DNA of 64,000 bases, from assembly GCF_036881825.1 (NCBI RefSeq), contig NZ_JBAJMW010000003.1:310001-374000 (forward strand). The letters are read 5' to 3'. The notes beneath the pieces are model-generated. The model did not search any database. It was not told the DNA's origin and saw only the letters and a program-made list of their open reading frames with translations. Positions 31,931-40,997 of this stretch are shown piece by piece; position 1 is the stretch's first letter, and each line of letters starts with the position of its first letter. The position numbers and the translations under genes are program-made. This DNA is from Tersicoccus mangrovi (GTDB taxonomy: Bacteria > Actinomycetota > Actinomycetes > Actinomycetales > Micrococcaceae).

Positions 31931-33364
31931 ATGCAGATCCGGCCAGAGGACCAGCCCGACGACTCCACCGGCGCCCGCCGTTTCCGGGGGTCCGCGTCGC
32001 CGACGGAGCCGATCGCCACGTCGTCGTGGGACCGGACCCAGCCCATCGACCGCCCCGGCCGTCCTCGCTCCGCCCGGGGCGACCTGGACGGCGGCGAGCC
32101 CACGCAGGCGAATCCGACCGTGCCCCTGGACCGTTCCCGCACGTCGCGGGAGAACGCCGACGGCGGCAACGGTCAGGACTACAGCAACTGGTACGACTCC
32201 GACCTCTACGTCGGCGACGACGAGGACACCGCGACCCGGCCGATCGAGACGCCGCGCCGTGGACGTGCCGACGACCCGGCCGACGCCCGCACGCAGGCCA
32301 TCGACCGGCAGCCGGCCTCGACGGCGCCGCAACCGATCAGCAGCGAGCGCGCGACCTGGTACCAGGACGGTGAGGACGACGACGACCGGTACCCGGACGA
32401 CGCCGACGACCGTGCCGGCGCCCGGAACGGCCGACAGGGCCGGGACGATCGTCGGTACGACGTCGACGCTCGCGACGCCTGGGCCTCGGACCGGGACCCG
32501 TACCGCGTGAACATCGCCGTCAAGCTGGGCCTGCTCGTGCTCGGCCTCGTCCTGGCGGTGATCGCCGCGGTGCTGCTCGGCATGAACGGGCAGGCCGCCG
32601 CCGGATCGATCCGCCCGAACACCGCACTCGGCCCGGGCCTGCTCGAGGTGCTGGGGTTCGGCGCCGGCCTGCTGTGCGTGGCGATCGTGCTGATCGCCGG
32701 CCGCACGAGTTCGACCGCTCCCCTGATGGGGTCGATCATCGGGCTGCCCGCCCTGATCGCGATGTTCAGCGGCGACGCCGCGGGACTGGTGCGGGGACAA
32801 CTCACCTCGTGGGGCGTACCGGGGCCGGTGGCCGAGGCGTTCGTCCGCCCCGAGACCGCCCTGGCCGGTGTCCTCCTCCTGCTGATCGGCGTCGCGTTCT
32901 CGACGCGGCGCCGGGCCGAGGACCTGGCGGGACCGGTGAGTTCGTTCTTCCTCGGCCTCTTCTCGACAGTCTGCTTCGTCCCGGGCCTGGCGTTGTTCGC
33001 CCTCGCGACCCAGGAGAACCTGCTGCGCTCGTTCGCCCAGGCGGGCTGGCCGTCCGCGGACGTCACCCGGCCGGTCGCCATCGTGGTCGGCATCATCCTG
33101 ATGGCGATCGGCATCGCCTGCACGTCGCGTGCGTCCGGCGGCATGGTGGTCAGCGGGGTGCTCGTGCTCGTCGTCGCCGTCGCGGCCGGATTCGTCTTCC
33201 TGGCCGCCTCGGCCGTGCTGCCTGCCGGCGTGGCCGACCTCGTCCAGCGGGACGTCACCGTCACAGCGCCGCTGGTGGCGATCCTCGCCGGTGTGGCATT
33301 GATCGTGGCCTCGTTCGCCGGCCTGTCACTGGGCCGGGAACGGGAGCCGGCCGCCCGCTACTGA
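31931..33364 (+). CDS. Membrane protein with long disordered acidic N-terminus
   Basis: 477 aa. Residues 1-190 are polar, repeat-poor and rich in Asp, Arg, Thr and Tyr (TQPIDRPGR-like pieces), predicted disordered and cytoplasmic; several TQ/TRPI motifs might be phosphorylated. From about 195 there are seven or so hydrophobic segments (VKLGLLVLGLVLAVIAAVLLGM onward). The protein ends GLSLGREREPAARY. TAGGCT nine bases before the ATG suggests a leaderless-type promoter. The last 14 codons and stop are copied just downstream in a 50-bp tandem duplication. No family is recognised; the layout is common in actinobacteria. Confidence 0.8.
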   Translation: MQIRPEDQPDDSTGARRFRGSASPTEPIATSSWDRTQPIDRPGRPRSARGDLDGGEPTQANPTVPLDRSRTSRENADGGNGQDYSNWYDSDLYVGDDEDTATRPIETPRRGRADDPADARTQAIDRQPASTAPQPISSERATWYQDGEDDDDRYPDDADDRAGARNGRQGRDDRRYDVDARDAWASDRDPYRVNIAVKLGLLVLGLVLAVIAAVLLGMNGQAAAGSIRPNTALGPGLLEVLGFGAGLLCVAIVLIAGRTSSTAPLMGSIIGLPALIAMFSGDAAGLVRGQLTSWGVPGPVAEAFVRPETALAGVLLLLIGVAFSTRRRAEDLAGPVSSFFLGLFSTVCFVPGLALFALATQENLLRSFAQAGWPSADVTRPVAIVVGIILMAIGIACTSRASGGMVVSGVLVLVVAVAAGFVFLAASAVLPAGVADLVQRDVTVTAPLVAILAGVALIVASFAGLSLGREREPAARY

Positions 33365-33420
33365 GGGCGGGCCTGTCGCTGGGCCGGGAACGGGAGCCGG
33401 CCGCCCGCTACTGAGGGCCG
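33321..33420. repeat. 50-bp tandem duplication of a gene's 3' end
   Basis: Units 33321-33370 and 33371-33420 match at 48 of 50 positions, and a third partial unit starts at 33421 (GCCTGTCG). The first unit contains the last 14 codons and the stop of the preceding membrane protein. The second repeats them, including a stop at 33412-33414, in untranslated DNA. Confidence 0.95.
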
Positions 33421-33756
33421 GCCTGTCGTCGCGGGCAGTCGGTGCCGCGTCGCGACCCCGTCCTGACCTGCGTTTTCTTCCGCCTTGGGGGCATCGGCCG
33501 CGGTCGTGTTTGACACGGCCCGAAGTCGAGGAGTTGACTGAGTTACGGCGTCGGACCGTGGCAGCCCCGGGCTCCAACATATAGCCGCTTCGAGCGGCCT
33601 TACGCCGAGAGGCGCTCCCGGTTCGGCGCCACCTCTCTGCCCGGAAACATCCGGCGCGAGGGCGTGGCAACCCCGAATCCTGGCCGGATCGGCCCACGAC
33701 GACGATCCACCGCGAAGCTCCCGCCCCCGTTCACGCGCGCCGGATACAGTGACCCC
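33421..33756. other. Intergenic stretch with no convincing gene
   Basis: About 340 bases between the tandem duplication and the DUF47 gene. It is less GC-rich than its surroundings. It contains a small hairpin (GCCGCT/AGCGGC at 33584-33598) and a short open frame at 33525-33584 without a start signal. GATACAGT (33744-33751) just before the GTG at 33757 is a likely -10 for the next gene. I see no RNA gene in it. Confidence 0.6.
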
Positions 33757-34374
33757 GTGCGTTTCACGTTGTTCCCCCAGCAGAACGAGGGGATCGAGCT
33801 GCTGACCGAGATGGCGAAGCAGCTCGGCGAAGCGGTCCGCATCCTCGGAGAGCTCCTCGGCGCATCCGTGCAGGACGCCGGCCGGCTCTCCGCCTCCCTC
33901 CACGAACTCGACGCGACCACCGCCAATCTGCAGTTCGCGCTGCTGACCCGGATGCGCACGAGCCTCATCTCGCCGCTGCCGCGCGAGGACCTCTACGCCC
34001 TCGCCGTGCACATCACCGGCGTCATGACGAGCCTGGACGCCGCGGGACACCTGATCGAGCTGCACCGGCTGACCAACCTCTCCCGCCGCCCCACCGAGCA
34101 GCTCGAGGTGATCAGCCAGCAGGTGGACAGCACGACGCGCGCCATGCGCCGGCTCACCACCCTGGACGAGCTCGAGGACTACTGGATCGAGGTGCACCGC
34201 CTGTCCCGCCGGGCGGAGAGCACCCACCGCAAGCACCTGGCCGAACTGCTCGCCGAACAGACGCACAACGGCTTCCAGCGCCACCGCTTCCTCGCCGACC
34301 AGCTCGTCGACACGACCCGACGACTGCGCGACATGGCCAGCGACATCGGCCAGATCATCGTGCGGGAATCGTAG
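33757..34374 (+). CDS. DUF47 (PhoU-like) phosphate transport accessory protein
   Basis: 205 aa all-helical protein beginning MRFTLFPQQNEGIELLTEMAKQLGEAV, the usual DUF47 start. PhoU-like metal-binding pairs are seen in LHELDATTANLQFALLTRMRTSLISPLPREDLYALA, which corresponds to the family's E-x3-D motif region. The GTG lies just after a TACAGT -10, so translation is probably leaderless. DUF47 proteins accompany Pit transporters and probably regulate them; the pit gene begins two bases after the stop. Confidence 0.93.
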   Translation: MRFTLFPQQNEGIELLTEMAKQLGEAVRILGELLGASVQDAGRLSASLHELDATTANLQFALLTRMRTSLISPLPREDLYALAVHITGVMTSLDAAGHLIELHRLTNLSRRPTEQLEVISQQVDSTTRAMRRLTTLDELEDYWIEVHRLSRRAESTHRKHLAELLAEQTHNGFQRHRFLADQLVDTTRRLRDMASDIGQIIVRES

Positions 34375-34375
34375 G

Positions 34376-35395
34376 GTGTCGCTGCTGCTCGTCGTCACCC
34401 TCGTGGTGGGCGGAGCCCTCGTCTTCATCGCCGGATTCCACGACGTCGCCAACTCGATCGCGACGTCGGTGCGTACCCAGGCGCTCAGCCCGTCGATCGC
34501 CGTGCTCGTGGCCGCCGTGTTCAACGCCTTCGGTTGCCTCGCCGGCACGGCCCTGGGCACGACGGTGGCCGGCTGGCTCGTGCTGCCGGACGGGCGCTTC
34601 GGGCTGGCCGTGCTGCTGTGCGGGATGCTCGCCGCGTGCTGCTGGGGCCTGCTGACCTACTGGTGGTCGCTCCCCTCGTCCACCACGCACGCCCTCATCT
34701 CCGGGCTCGTCGGCGCGTCCGTCGCCACCGTGATGCTCGGCCACGAGGCGCTCGACGGCGTGGACGGCCAGTTCTGGATCTCGGTCGCCCTGCCGCTGCT
34801 CGCGACGCCGATCGTCGCCTTCGGGCTCAGCTTCGCCGCCGTCGCCCTCTTCGGCTACCTCGACCGGAACGCGGAGGTGCGGTTCCTCTCCGCCCGCAAC
34901 CGGGCGGCCCTCGCCGTCGGGGCCGCCGTCGTCTCGCTGGGCCACGGCATGCAGACGGGGCTGCGCTCGATCACGTTGATGACGGCGGCGCTGATCACCG
35001 CCGGCGTCGTGGGCCGCGACGGTGGCCCGATCGGCGTCGTCGTCGCCGTCGTGGCGGTGATCGGGGCGGCCGGGTGCCTCACGGGCGGCTGGCGCATCAC
35101 CCACACGCTCGCGTTCCGCCTGGTGCGCATCGACCCGCTTCGGGCGATGGTCACCCAGTGGATCAGCGCCGCGCTCATGTTCGGCGGCTCGACCGTCCTG
35201 GACGTTCCCGTCTCCAGTAGCCAGACGGTCGCCGCAGGACTGCTCGGCACCGCGGCCAACCACCGGTTCGTGGCGATCAACCGCCCGCTGGCCGGCCGGA
35301 TCGTCGGCGTGTGGGTCCTCACCGTCCCGGCGTGCCTGCTGCTGGGCGGCGTGCTGTGCCTGGCCATCGACCCGCTGGTCGCCCTCGCCCGCTGA
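34376..35395 (+). CDS. pit: Low-affinity inorganic phosphate transporter (PiT family)
   Basis: 339 aa from a GTG. It has the two duplicated PiT signatures: GFHDVANSIATSVRTQALSPSIAVLVAAVFNAFG (residues 21-54) and SLGHGMQTGLRSITLMTAAL (about 187-206), plus the SSTTHALISGLVGA and SSSQTVAAGLLGT loops and about ten spans. It moves metal-phosphate with protons across the membrane. It is co-transcribed with the DUF47 gene and convergent with pstB, so phosphate uptake genes of low and high affinity lie together. It is shorter than the 490-aa E. coli PitA because the central loop is short. Confidence 0.94.
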   Translation: MSLLLVVTLVVGGALVFIAGFHDVANSIATSVRTQALSPSIAVLVAAVFNAFGCLAGTALGTTVAGWLVLPDGRFGLAVLLCGMLAACCWGLLTYWWSLPSSTTHALISGLVGASVATVMLGHEALDGVDGQFWISVALPLLATPIVAFGLSFAAVALFGYLDRNAEVRFLSARNRAALAVGAAVVSLGHGMQTGLRSITLMTAALITAGVVGRDGGPIGVVVAVVAVIGAAGCLTGGWRITHTLAFRLVRIDPLRAMVTQWISAALMFGGSTVLDVPVSSSQTVAAGLLGTAANHRFVAINRPLAGRIVGVWVLTVPACLLLGGVLCLAIDPLVALAR

Positions 35396-35444
35396 CCCGC
35401 GTCGGACCCGCGTCAGCTGGACGGCACCCCTCAGTGCGTGACGA

Positions 35445-36224
35445 TCACCCGAAGCGGCCGGAGACGTAGTCCTCGGTCGCCTTGACGGACGGGTTGTTGA
35501 AGATCGTCTTCGTGTCGTTGTACTCGATCAGCTTGCCCGGCTTGCCCGTGCCGGCGATGTTGAAGAAGGCCGTCTTGTCCGACACGCGCGCCGCCTGCTG
35601 CATGTTGTGCGTGACGATGACGACGGTGTACTTCTCCTTGAGCTCGTTGATCAGGTCCTCGACCGCGAGCGTGGAGATGGGGTCCAGGGCCGAGCAGGGC
35701 TCGTCCATGAGGATGACGTCCGGCTGCACCGCGATGGTGCGGGCGATGCACAGACGCTGCTGCTGGCCGCCCGAGAGACCGGAGCCCGGCTTGTCGAGGC
35801 GGTCCTTGACCTCGTTCCACAGGTTGGCGCCGCGCAGGGAGGTCTCGACGATCTCCTCCTCGGCGCGCTTGCCGAGCCGTTTGCCGTTGAGCTTGACGCC
35901 GGCGAGCACGTTGTCGCGGATGGACATGGTCGGGAACGGGTTCGGCCGCTGGAAGACCATGCCGACCTGGCTGCGCACGGTGACGGGGTCTACGCCGGGC
36001 GCGTAGATGTCGTCCCCGTCGAGCAGCATCTTCCCCTCGACGTGGGCGCCGGGGAGCACCTCGTGCATCCGGTTGATCGTGCGCAGGAACGTCGTCTTGC
36101 CGCAGCCGGAGGGGCCGATGAACGCCGTCACGGACCGCGGCTCGATGCTGATCGAGACGCCCTCCACAGCGAGGAACTTCGAGTAGTAGACGTTCAGATC
36201 GTCCACGTCGATGCGCTTGGACAC
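35445..36224 (-). CDS. pstB: Phosphate ABC transporter ATP-binding protein
   Basis: 259 aa from a GTG at 36224, with GAAGGAAG upstream. It starts MSKRIDVDDLNVYYSKFLAVEGV. Walker A is GPSGCGKTT (37-45), the phosphate-specific QRPNPFPTMSI segment follows, then the ABC signature LSGGQQQRLCIARTIAV and Walker B VILMDEPCSALDP. It drives high-affinity phosphate import through PstCA. It is the last gene of pstSCAB, 41 bases after pstA. Confidence 0.96.
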   Translation of the reverse strand: MSKRIDVDDLNVYYSKFLAVEGVSISIEPRSVTAFIGPSGCGKTTFLRTINRMHEVLPGAHVEGKMLLDGDDIYAPGVDPVTVRSQVGMVFQRPNPFPTMSIRDNVLAGVKLNGKRLGKRAEEEIVETSLRGANLWNEVKDRLDKPGSGLSGGQQQRLCIARTIAVQPDVILMDEPCSALDPISTLAVEDLINELKEKYTVVIVTHNMQQAARVSDKTAFFNIAGTGKPGKLIEYNDTKTIFNNPSVKATEDYVSGRFG

Positions 36225-36265
36225 GGGTACTTCCTTCAGGTTCGGGGACTGTCGACCGGGTGCGG

Positions 36266-37372
36266 TCAGCGGCCGGAGGTCTTGGGGGCGAAGAGGCGGG
36301 CGACCAGACGGGCGACGAGGTTCAGCAGCATCACCAGCACGATCAGGATGAGCGCGGCCGCCCACGCCCGCTGCTCACTGGGGCCCGGGTTCGTCGGTGA
36401 CGTCGGCGTCAGGATCTGCGTGTAGATGTAGGCCGGCAGCGACTGCATCCAGCCCGCGAACACGTTGCTGTTGATGCCCGTCGCGAAACCCGCGGTGACG
36501 ATCAGCGGCGCCGTCTCCCCGATCACGCGGGAGATCGCCAGCGTCACGCCGGAGGCGATGCCGGAGATCGCCGTCGGGATGACCACCTTGAGGATGGTGC
36601 GCCACTTGCGCACGCCGAGCGCGTAGGAGGCCTCCCGGAGCTCGTTCGGCACGATCCGCAGCATCTCCTCCGCAGAGCGGACGACGGTCGGGATCATGAG
36701 CACCGACAGGGCGATCGCGCCGACGATGCCCGCCTTGAAGCCGGGCCCGAGCAGGAGCCCGAACAGGGCGGCGGCGAACAGACCGGCGACGATCGACGGG
36801 ATGCCGGTCATGACGTCGACGAAGAAGGTGATCGCGCGGGACAGTGCCTTGCCCTGCCCGTACTCGACGAGGTAGACGGCGGTGAGCAGGCCGATCGGGA
36901 CCGAGATGATCGTGGCCCAGACGGTGATCAGGACGCTGCCGAGAATGGCGTGGTAGGCGCCGCCGAGGACGGCGGTCCCCTCCCGCACGGCCTTGTTGTC
37001 CTGCGCGCCCGTCATGCCGTTCATGGACGTGGAGAGGAAATTGCCCGTCAACCCCGGGACGCCCTTGCCGAGCACCGTCCAGATGACCGAGAGCAGCGGC
37101 AGAAGGGCGACGATGAACGCCGCGACGATGAGGGCCGAGGCCAGCGCGTCGACGCCCTTGCGCCGGCCCTCCACGAGGCCGACCGTGACCGGCCAGCCGA
37201 TCACGAACAGGACGGCGGCGATGAGGAGCCAGCCGACGAGGGAGAAGCCGATCAGGGAGGACAGCGCGGCGCCGAGGACGAGGGCCGCGACGAGGATCGC
37301 CCACCGGGTCCACGGTGGCAGCGTGCCGCGCGTGAGGGCCGAACGGCCGCGGATCTGGGTGGTGGCGGTCAT
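36266..37372 (-). CDS. pstA: Phosphate ABC transporter permease PstA
   Basis: 368 aa from the ATG at 37372. The permease core has GIPSIVAGLFAAALFG, RSAEEMLRIVPNELREASYALGVRKWRTILKVVIPTAISGI (the EAA loop) and GETAPLIVTAGFATG. It is about 70 residues longer than usual because of an N-terminal part with two or three extra hydrophobic segments (residues 24-90), a form seen in actinobacteria. It overlaps pstC by four bases. Confidence 0.95.
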   Translation of the reverse strand: MTATTQIRGRSALTRGTLPPWTRWAILVAALVLGAALSSLIGFSLVGWLLIAAVLFVIGWPVTVGLVEGRRKGVDALASALIVAAFIVALLPLLSVIWTVLGKGVPGLTGNFLSTSMNGMTGAQDNKAVREGTAVLGGAYHAILGSVLITVWATIISVPIGLLTAVYLVEYGQGKALSRAITFFVDVMTGIPSIVAGLFAAALFGLLLGPGFKAGIVGAIALSVLMIPTVVRSAEEMLRIVPNELREASYALGVRKWRTILKVVIPTAISGIASGVTLAISRVIGETAPLIVTAGFATGINSNVFAGWMQSLPAYIYTQILTPTSPTNPGPSEQRAWAAALILIVLVMLLNLVARLVARLFAPKTSGR

Positions 37373-38328
37373 CCGTTCGCTCCTGAGAACTCCTTGTGGC
37401 GGCCGATGATCCAGCGGGCGAGGACGTTGACCGCGAGGGTGATGACGAACAGCACGAGGCCGGCGGCGATCAGCTCGGAGAGCCGCAGCCCGAAGGCCTC
37501 GGGGAAGTTCAGGGCGATCTCGGCCGCGATGGTCTGGTTGCCGGACTGGATCAGGCTCGCCTTCAGGCCGCCCGAGGAGAGCACCATGGCCACGGCCATG
37601 GTCTCGCCGAGCGCCCGGCCGAGGGCGAGCATGATCGAGCTGACGATGCCCGCGCGCGCGAAGGGCAGCACCGACATGCGGATCATCTCCCAGCGCGTGG
37701 CGCCGAGGGCGAGCGCGGCCTCCTCGTGCAGCTTCGGGGTCTGCAGGAAGATCTCGCGCGACAGGGAGGTGATGATCGGCAGGATCATCACGGACAGGAC
37801 GATGCCGGCGGTCAGCATCGTCTTGCCGGTGCCGGAGGAGGGCCCGGCGAAGAGCGGGATCCAGCCGGCGTAGGTGGCCAGCCAGTCGTACACCGGCACC
37901 AGGGCGGGCGCGAGGAACGCGATGCCCCACGCGCCGTAGATCACCGAGGGGATCGCCGCGAGCAGGTCGATCACGTAGCCGAGGCCCTGCGAGACCCGCC
38001 GCGGGGCGTAGTGCGAGATGAACAGGGCCACGCCGATACCGATCGGGGTGGCGATCACCAGGGCGATCGCGGCGGCGATCAGGGTGCCGACGACCAGTGG
38101 CAGGATGTATGTGCCGAAGCCGGCGCCCCCGCTGATGTCCGCCGGGTTCGCGCCGAACGTCGGCAGCGCCTGCACGAGCAGGAAGAGGGCGACCGCGAAC
38201 AGGACGACGAGGATGAGGATCCCCGCCGCCAGCGCAGCGCCCGAGAAGACCTTGTCCCCGGCTCGGCCGGAACCTCCCGGTCGGGAAGTGGAGCCGGCCC
38301 CCACCAGCTGATTCCTCGTGAGTGACAC
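37369..38328 (-). CDS. pstC: Phosphate ABC transporter permease PstC
   Basis: 319 aa from a GTG at 38328. It has six spans, AAIPSVIYGAWGIAFLAP, the EAA loop KLHEEAALALGATRWEMIRMSVLPFARAGI and GRALGETMAVAMVLSS. With PstA it forms the membrane channel of the high-affinity phosphate importer. It lies 104 bases after pstS; a perfect hairpin in this gap probably lowers its transcription relative to pstS. Confidence 0.96.
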   Translation of the reverse strand: MSLTRNQLVGAGSTSRPGGSGRAGDKVFSGAALAAGILILVVLFAVALFLLVQALPTFGANPADISGGAGFGTYILPLVVGTLIAAAIALVIATPIGIGVALFISHYAPRRVSQGLGYVIDLLAAIPSVIYGAWGIAFLAPALVPVYDWLATYAGWIPLFAGPSSGTGKTMLTAGIVLSVMILPIITSLSREIFLQTPKLHEEAALALGATRWEMIRMSVLPFARAGIVSSIMLALGRALGETMAVAMVLSSGGLKASLIQSGNQTIAAEIALNFPEAFGLRLSELIAAGLVLFVITLAVNVLARWIIGRHKEFSGANG

Positions 38329-38380
38329 TCGTCAATGGCCTTTCAGACGACGGGTCGCGTGGACATACCGGTGAACCACA

Positions 38381-38416
38381 CAGGTGCCCTGCCCGAGATT
38401 CCGGGCAGGGCACCTG
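38381..38416 (-). terminator. Perfect 15-bp hairpin between pstS and pstC
   Basis: CAGGTGCCCTGCCCG (38381-38395) pairs exactly with its complement at 38402-38416 around a 6-base loop. It starts 17 bases after the pstS stop. It can act as a partial terminator or as an RNA 3'-end stabiliser, giving more binding protein than permease, a common arrangement in ABC operons. Confidence 0.8.
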
Positions 38417-38432
38417 CAGGAGTGGCGACCGG

Positions 38433-39566
38433 TCAGGAAGCGACCTTGATGGTGGCGATCGCGGCCTTGGCCTGCTCGCTCAGCTTCGAGGACAGCGGGG
38501 CGTTGCCGGCCGAGTCGGCGGCGTCCTTCTGGCCCTGCTGGCTCACCACATAGTTCTCGAACGCCTTGACCAGGTCAACCGTCTTCTGGTCCTTGTAGGT
38601 GCTGCACACGACGTGGTAGGAGACCAGGACCACCGGGTAGGCGGAGGAGTCCTTCGGGGTGCGGTCCAGCGAGAGCGCGATGTCGTGCTCGGCACGGCCG
38701 GACTCGACGGAGGAGAGCTCGACGGCCTTGGAGGCGGCCTCCGGGGAGATGCCGACCCAGGAGTCACCGACCTTGACCTTGGCCTTGCCGATGGAACCGC
38801 CGATGGCGGACTCGTCGGCGTAGGTGACGGCGCCCTTGGTGTCGGTCACGGTCTTGACGACACCCTGCGTGCCCTTGGCGTTCTCGCCGCTCAGGGACGA
38901 GGGCCACACACCGTCGGCCTTGTCGGTCCAGGTCTTCGACGCGGCCTTCGCCAGGTAGTCGGTGAAGTTCTTGGTGGTGCCCGAGTCGTCGGAGCGGTGG
39001 ACCGGGGTGATCGCCAGGTCCGGCAGCTGCGCGTTCGGGTTGTCGGCCTTGATCGCCGCGTCGTTCCAGTTCTTGATCTGGCCGCGGAAGATCTTCGCGA
39101 TCGTGTCGGGAGCCAGGTTCAGGTCCGTCACGCCCGGGACGTTGAAGGCGACGGCGATCGGGGAGATGTAGACGGGGATGTCCATGGCACCGGTGGTGCA
39201 CTGCTTCTTCGCCGAGGTGAGCTCATCCGACTTCATCGCCGCATCGGTGCCGGCGAACTGCACGGCGCCGGCGATGAACGCCTTGCGGCCCGCGCCGGAG
39301 CCGTCGGGCGAGTACTGCACGGTGGCGCCCGAGTTGGCGCCGGAGAAGCCGGCCTTCCAGGCGTCCATGGCGGCGTTCTGGGCCGAGGAGCCGGAACCGG
39401 TCAGGGTGCCGGAGACCGAGGCAGCCGCGGAGCCGGAACCGGAGGCGGCAGCAGCGGAGGAGGACCCGCCGGCCTGGCCGGTCGCGTTGTCCGAGCCGCA
39501 CGCGGTGAGGGCGATGGCGCCGACTGCGAGAACGGCCGCAGCCTGGCTGACGCGAACAAACTTCAC
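38433..39566 (-). CDS. pstS: Phosphate-binding lipoprotein PstS
   Basis: 377 aa. The signal peptide ends in the lipobox LTAC (Cys23), followed by a Ser/Ala/Gly-rich tether and the binding domain: GSGSSAQNAAMDAWKAGF, QYSPDGSGAGRKAF, FAGTDAAM, SDDSGTTKNFTDYL, in which Ser, Asp and Thr residues contact phosphate. It captures phosphate at the outer face of the membrane. It is first of pstSCAB, with a PHO-box-like repeat about 110 bases upstream. Confidence 0.95.
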   Translation of the reverse strand: MKFVRVSQAAAVLAVGAIALTACGSDNATGQAGGSSSAAAASGSGSAAASVSGTLTGSGSSAQNAAMDAWKAGFSGANSGATVQYSPDGSGAGRKAFIAGAVQFAGTDAAMKSDELTSAKKQCTTGAMDIPVYISPIAVAFNVPGVTDLNLAPDTIAKIFRGQIKNWNDAAIKADNPNAQLPDLAITPVHRSDDSGTTKNFTDYLAKAASKTWTDKADGVWPSSLSGENAKGTQGVVKTVTDTKGAVTYADESAIGGSIGKAKVKVGDSWVGISPEAASKAVELSSVESGRAEHDIALSLDRTPKDSSAYPVVLVSYHVVCSTYKDQKTVDLVKAFENYVVSQQGQKDAADSAGNAPLSSKLSEQAKAAIATIKVAS

Positions 39567-39676
39567 TGTGTAGTCCTTTACCTAGGATCGATCCGTCGCC
39601 GGCCCAATCCGGGCGACGGTCACGAGCACAACAGCAGTGACGGTAGGCAGCACAGGTGACGGGACCGGGCCGGTCA

Positions 39677-39694
39677 CCTTAACGGAAGGTTAAC
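39677..39694 (-). promoter_or_regulatory. PHO box upstream of pstS
   Basis: On the minus strand GTTAACCTTCCGTTAAGG gives two GTTAA repeats with an 11-base period, the pattern bound by PhoP response regulators in actinobacteria (GTTCACC-N4-GTTCACC). A third, weaker unit (GTGACC) may follow. It lies 111-128 bases upstream of the pstS start and 100 bases from the divergent FUSC-like gene, so it may influence both. No phoPR genes are in the window. Confidence 0.7.
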
Positions 39695-39793
39695 GGCGGC
39701 CAGCGGTTCGCTCCGGGGCGCGTGATCCGTGTCTCCCCGCACGCGCGCCCGGCGGCCCGGCGGCCCTCGCCCGCCCACCCTAGACTTGCGTGC

Positions 39794-40924
39794 GTGCACG
39801 TGAGCGAGGTGTGGAGCAAGGGCAGGCGCTTCATCCGCGTGCGTTCGCGGGTCGGGCTGGCCCGGACCCGCAAGTCGGTGCTCCCGGCCGTCCAGATGAC
39901 CATCTGCGGGGTCGGCGCCTACGCGTTCGCCGAGTTCGTGCTCGGCCACCAGGGCCCCATCTTCGCCGCCACCGCCGGTCTCGTCTCCCTGGGCTTCTCC
40001 CGCGAGCCGCGCGTGCGCCGGGTGCTCGAGGTCGGCGTCGGCTGCACCCTCGGCATCTCGGTCGGCGAGCTGCTGATCCTCGTGCTCGGCCACGGGCTGT
40101 GGCAGGCCGCCATCATCCTCTTCGTCTCGATCATGCTCGCCCGGTTCCTCGACCGCGGCGTCCTGTTCACCACACAGCTCGGCCTGCAGTCCCTGCTCGT
40201 CGTGCTGCTGCCCGTGCCCTCCTCGGGTCCGTTCACCCGGAGCATCGACGCCGTCGTCGGCGGTGCCATCGCCCTGCTCATCACCATGATCGTGCCGCGG
40301 GACCCCCGCACGGAGCCGCGCGCCGAGCTCAGCGCCCTGCTGCGCGAACAGGCGGGAATCCTGCGCGAGTCCGCAACGGCGGTGCAGGACACCGACGCCA
40401 CCGCCGCGTGGCACGCCCTGGTCCGCGCCCGGGGCACCCAGTCGACGATCGACGCGATGCGGGTGACGCTGACCGGGTCCACCGAGATCGCCTCCCTCGC
40501 CCCGGCCTACCGGCGCCACCGGGACGAGCTCGCGAGTCTCGGCGAAGCCCTGTCCGCCGTCGACCTCGCCCTGCGCAACAGCCGCGTCTTCGTGCGGCGG
40601 CTGGCCTCCGTGCTCAACAACGCGGCGCTGAGCGAGAGCGGCGCCGAGAGCATCGTCGCGGTGCTGCGCGACCTGGCCGACGCGGTGGACTCCCTGGCCG
40701 CCGCGGTCGGCGAGCTGCGCTCCGACGGGCGGGACCGGCTGGTCCGGCGGGCCCGCTACGAACTCGGCGACGTCGCGACCCGGATGCACCCGCGGCTCCT
40801 GCACATCGAGCACCTCGAGGGTGAGACGCTCGTCGTCCTGCTGCGTCCCCTGGTCGTGGACCTGCTCGAGTCGACGGGCCTGTCCCACGAGGACGCGCGC
40901 GACTTCCTCCCCGACCTCGACTGA
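39794..40924 (+). CDS. FUSC-like/aromatic-acid-exporter-type membrane protein
   Basis: 376 aa from a GTG at 39794, eight bases after TAGACT (39781-39786), so probably leaderless. Residues about 25-150 hold four membrane spans (VLPAVQMTICGVGAYAFAEFVLG, then FAATAGLVSLGFSREPRVRRVLEVGVGCTLGISVGELLI), the FUSC/ArAE half-unit. The rest is a long helical cytoplasmic domain. Members are putative efflux proteins; no substrate is known here. A frame extending further upstream lacks a start signal. Confidence 0.82.
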   Translation: MHVSEVWSKGRRFIRVRSRVGLARTRKSVLPAVQMTICGVGAYAFAEFVLGHQGPIFAATAGLVSLGFSREPRVRRVLEVGVGCTLGISVGELLILVLGHGLWQAAIILFVSIMLARFLDRGVLFTTQLGLQSLLVVLLPVPSSGPFTRSIDAVVGGAIALLITMIVPRDPRTEPRAELSALLREQAGILRESATAVQDTDATAAWHALVRARGTQSTIDAMRVTLTGSTEIASLAPAYRRHRDELASLGEALSAVDLALRNSRVFVRRLASVLNNAALSESGAESIVAVLRDLADAVDSLAAAVGELRSDGRDRLVRRARYELGDVATRMHPRLLHIEHLEGETLVVLLRPLVVDLLESTGLSHEDARDFLPDLD

Positions 40925-40997
40925 GGCCTCTCCCCCGGCTCGCCCCGTCGACCTGCCGTGCGCCGGTTCTGTCGGTGGCGCTGCCTAGGGTGGGACC

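Noticed and set aside
33525..33584. Short frame reading VEELTELRRRTVAAPGSNI, faintly like an IS3 OrfA fragment
   Set aside because: Only 19 codons, no start signal, no inverted repeats or second open frame nearby; the resemblance is too weak to call a transposase remnant.
35395..35445. Terminator between convergent pit and pstB
   Set aside because: Only a 6-bp GCTGAC/GTCAGC pairing is visible, too weak to list as a terminator.
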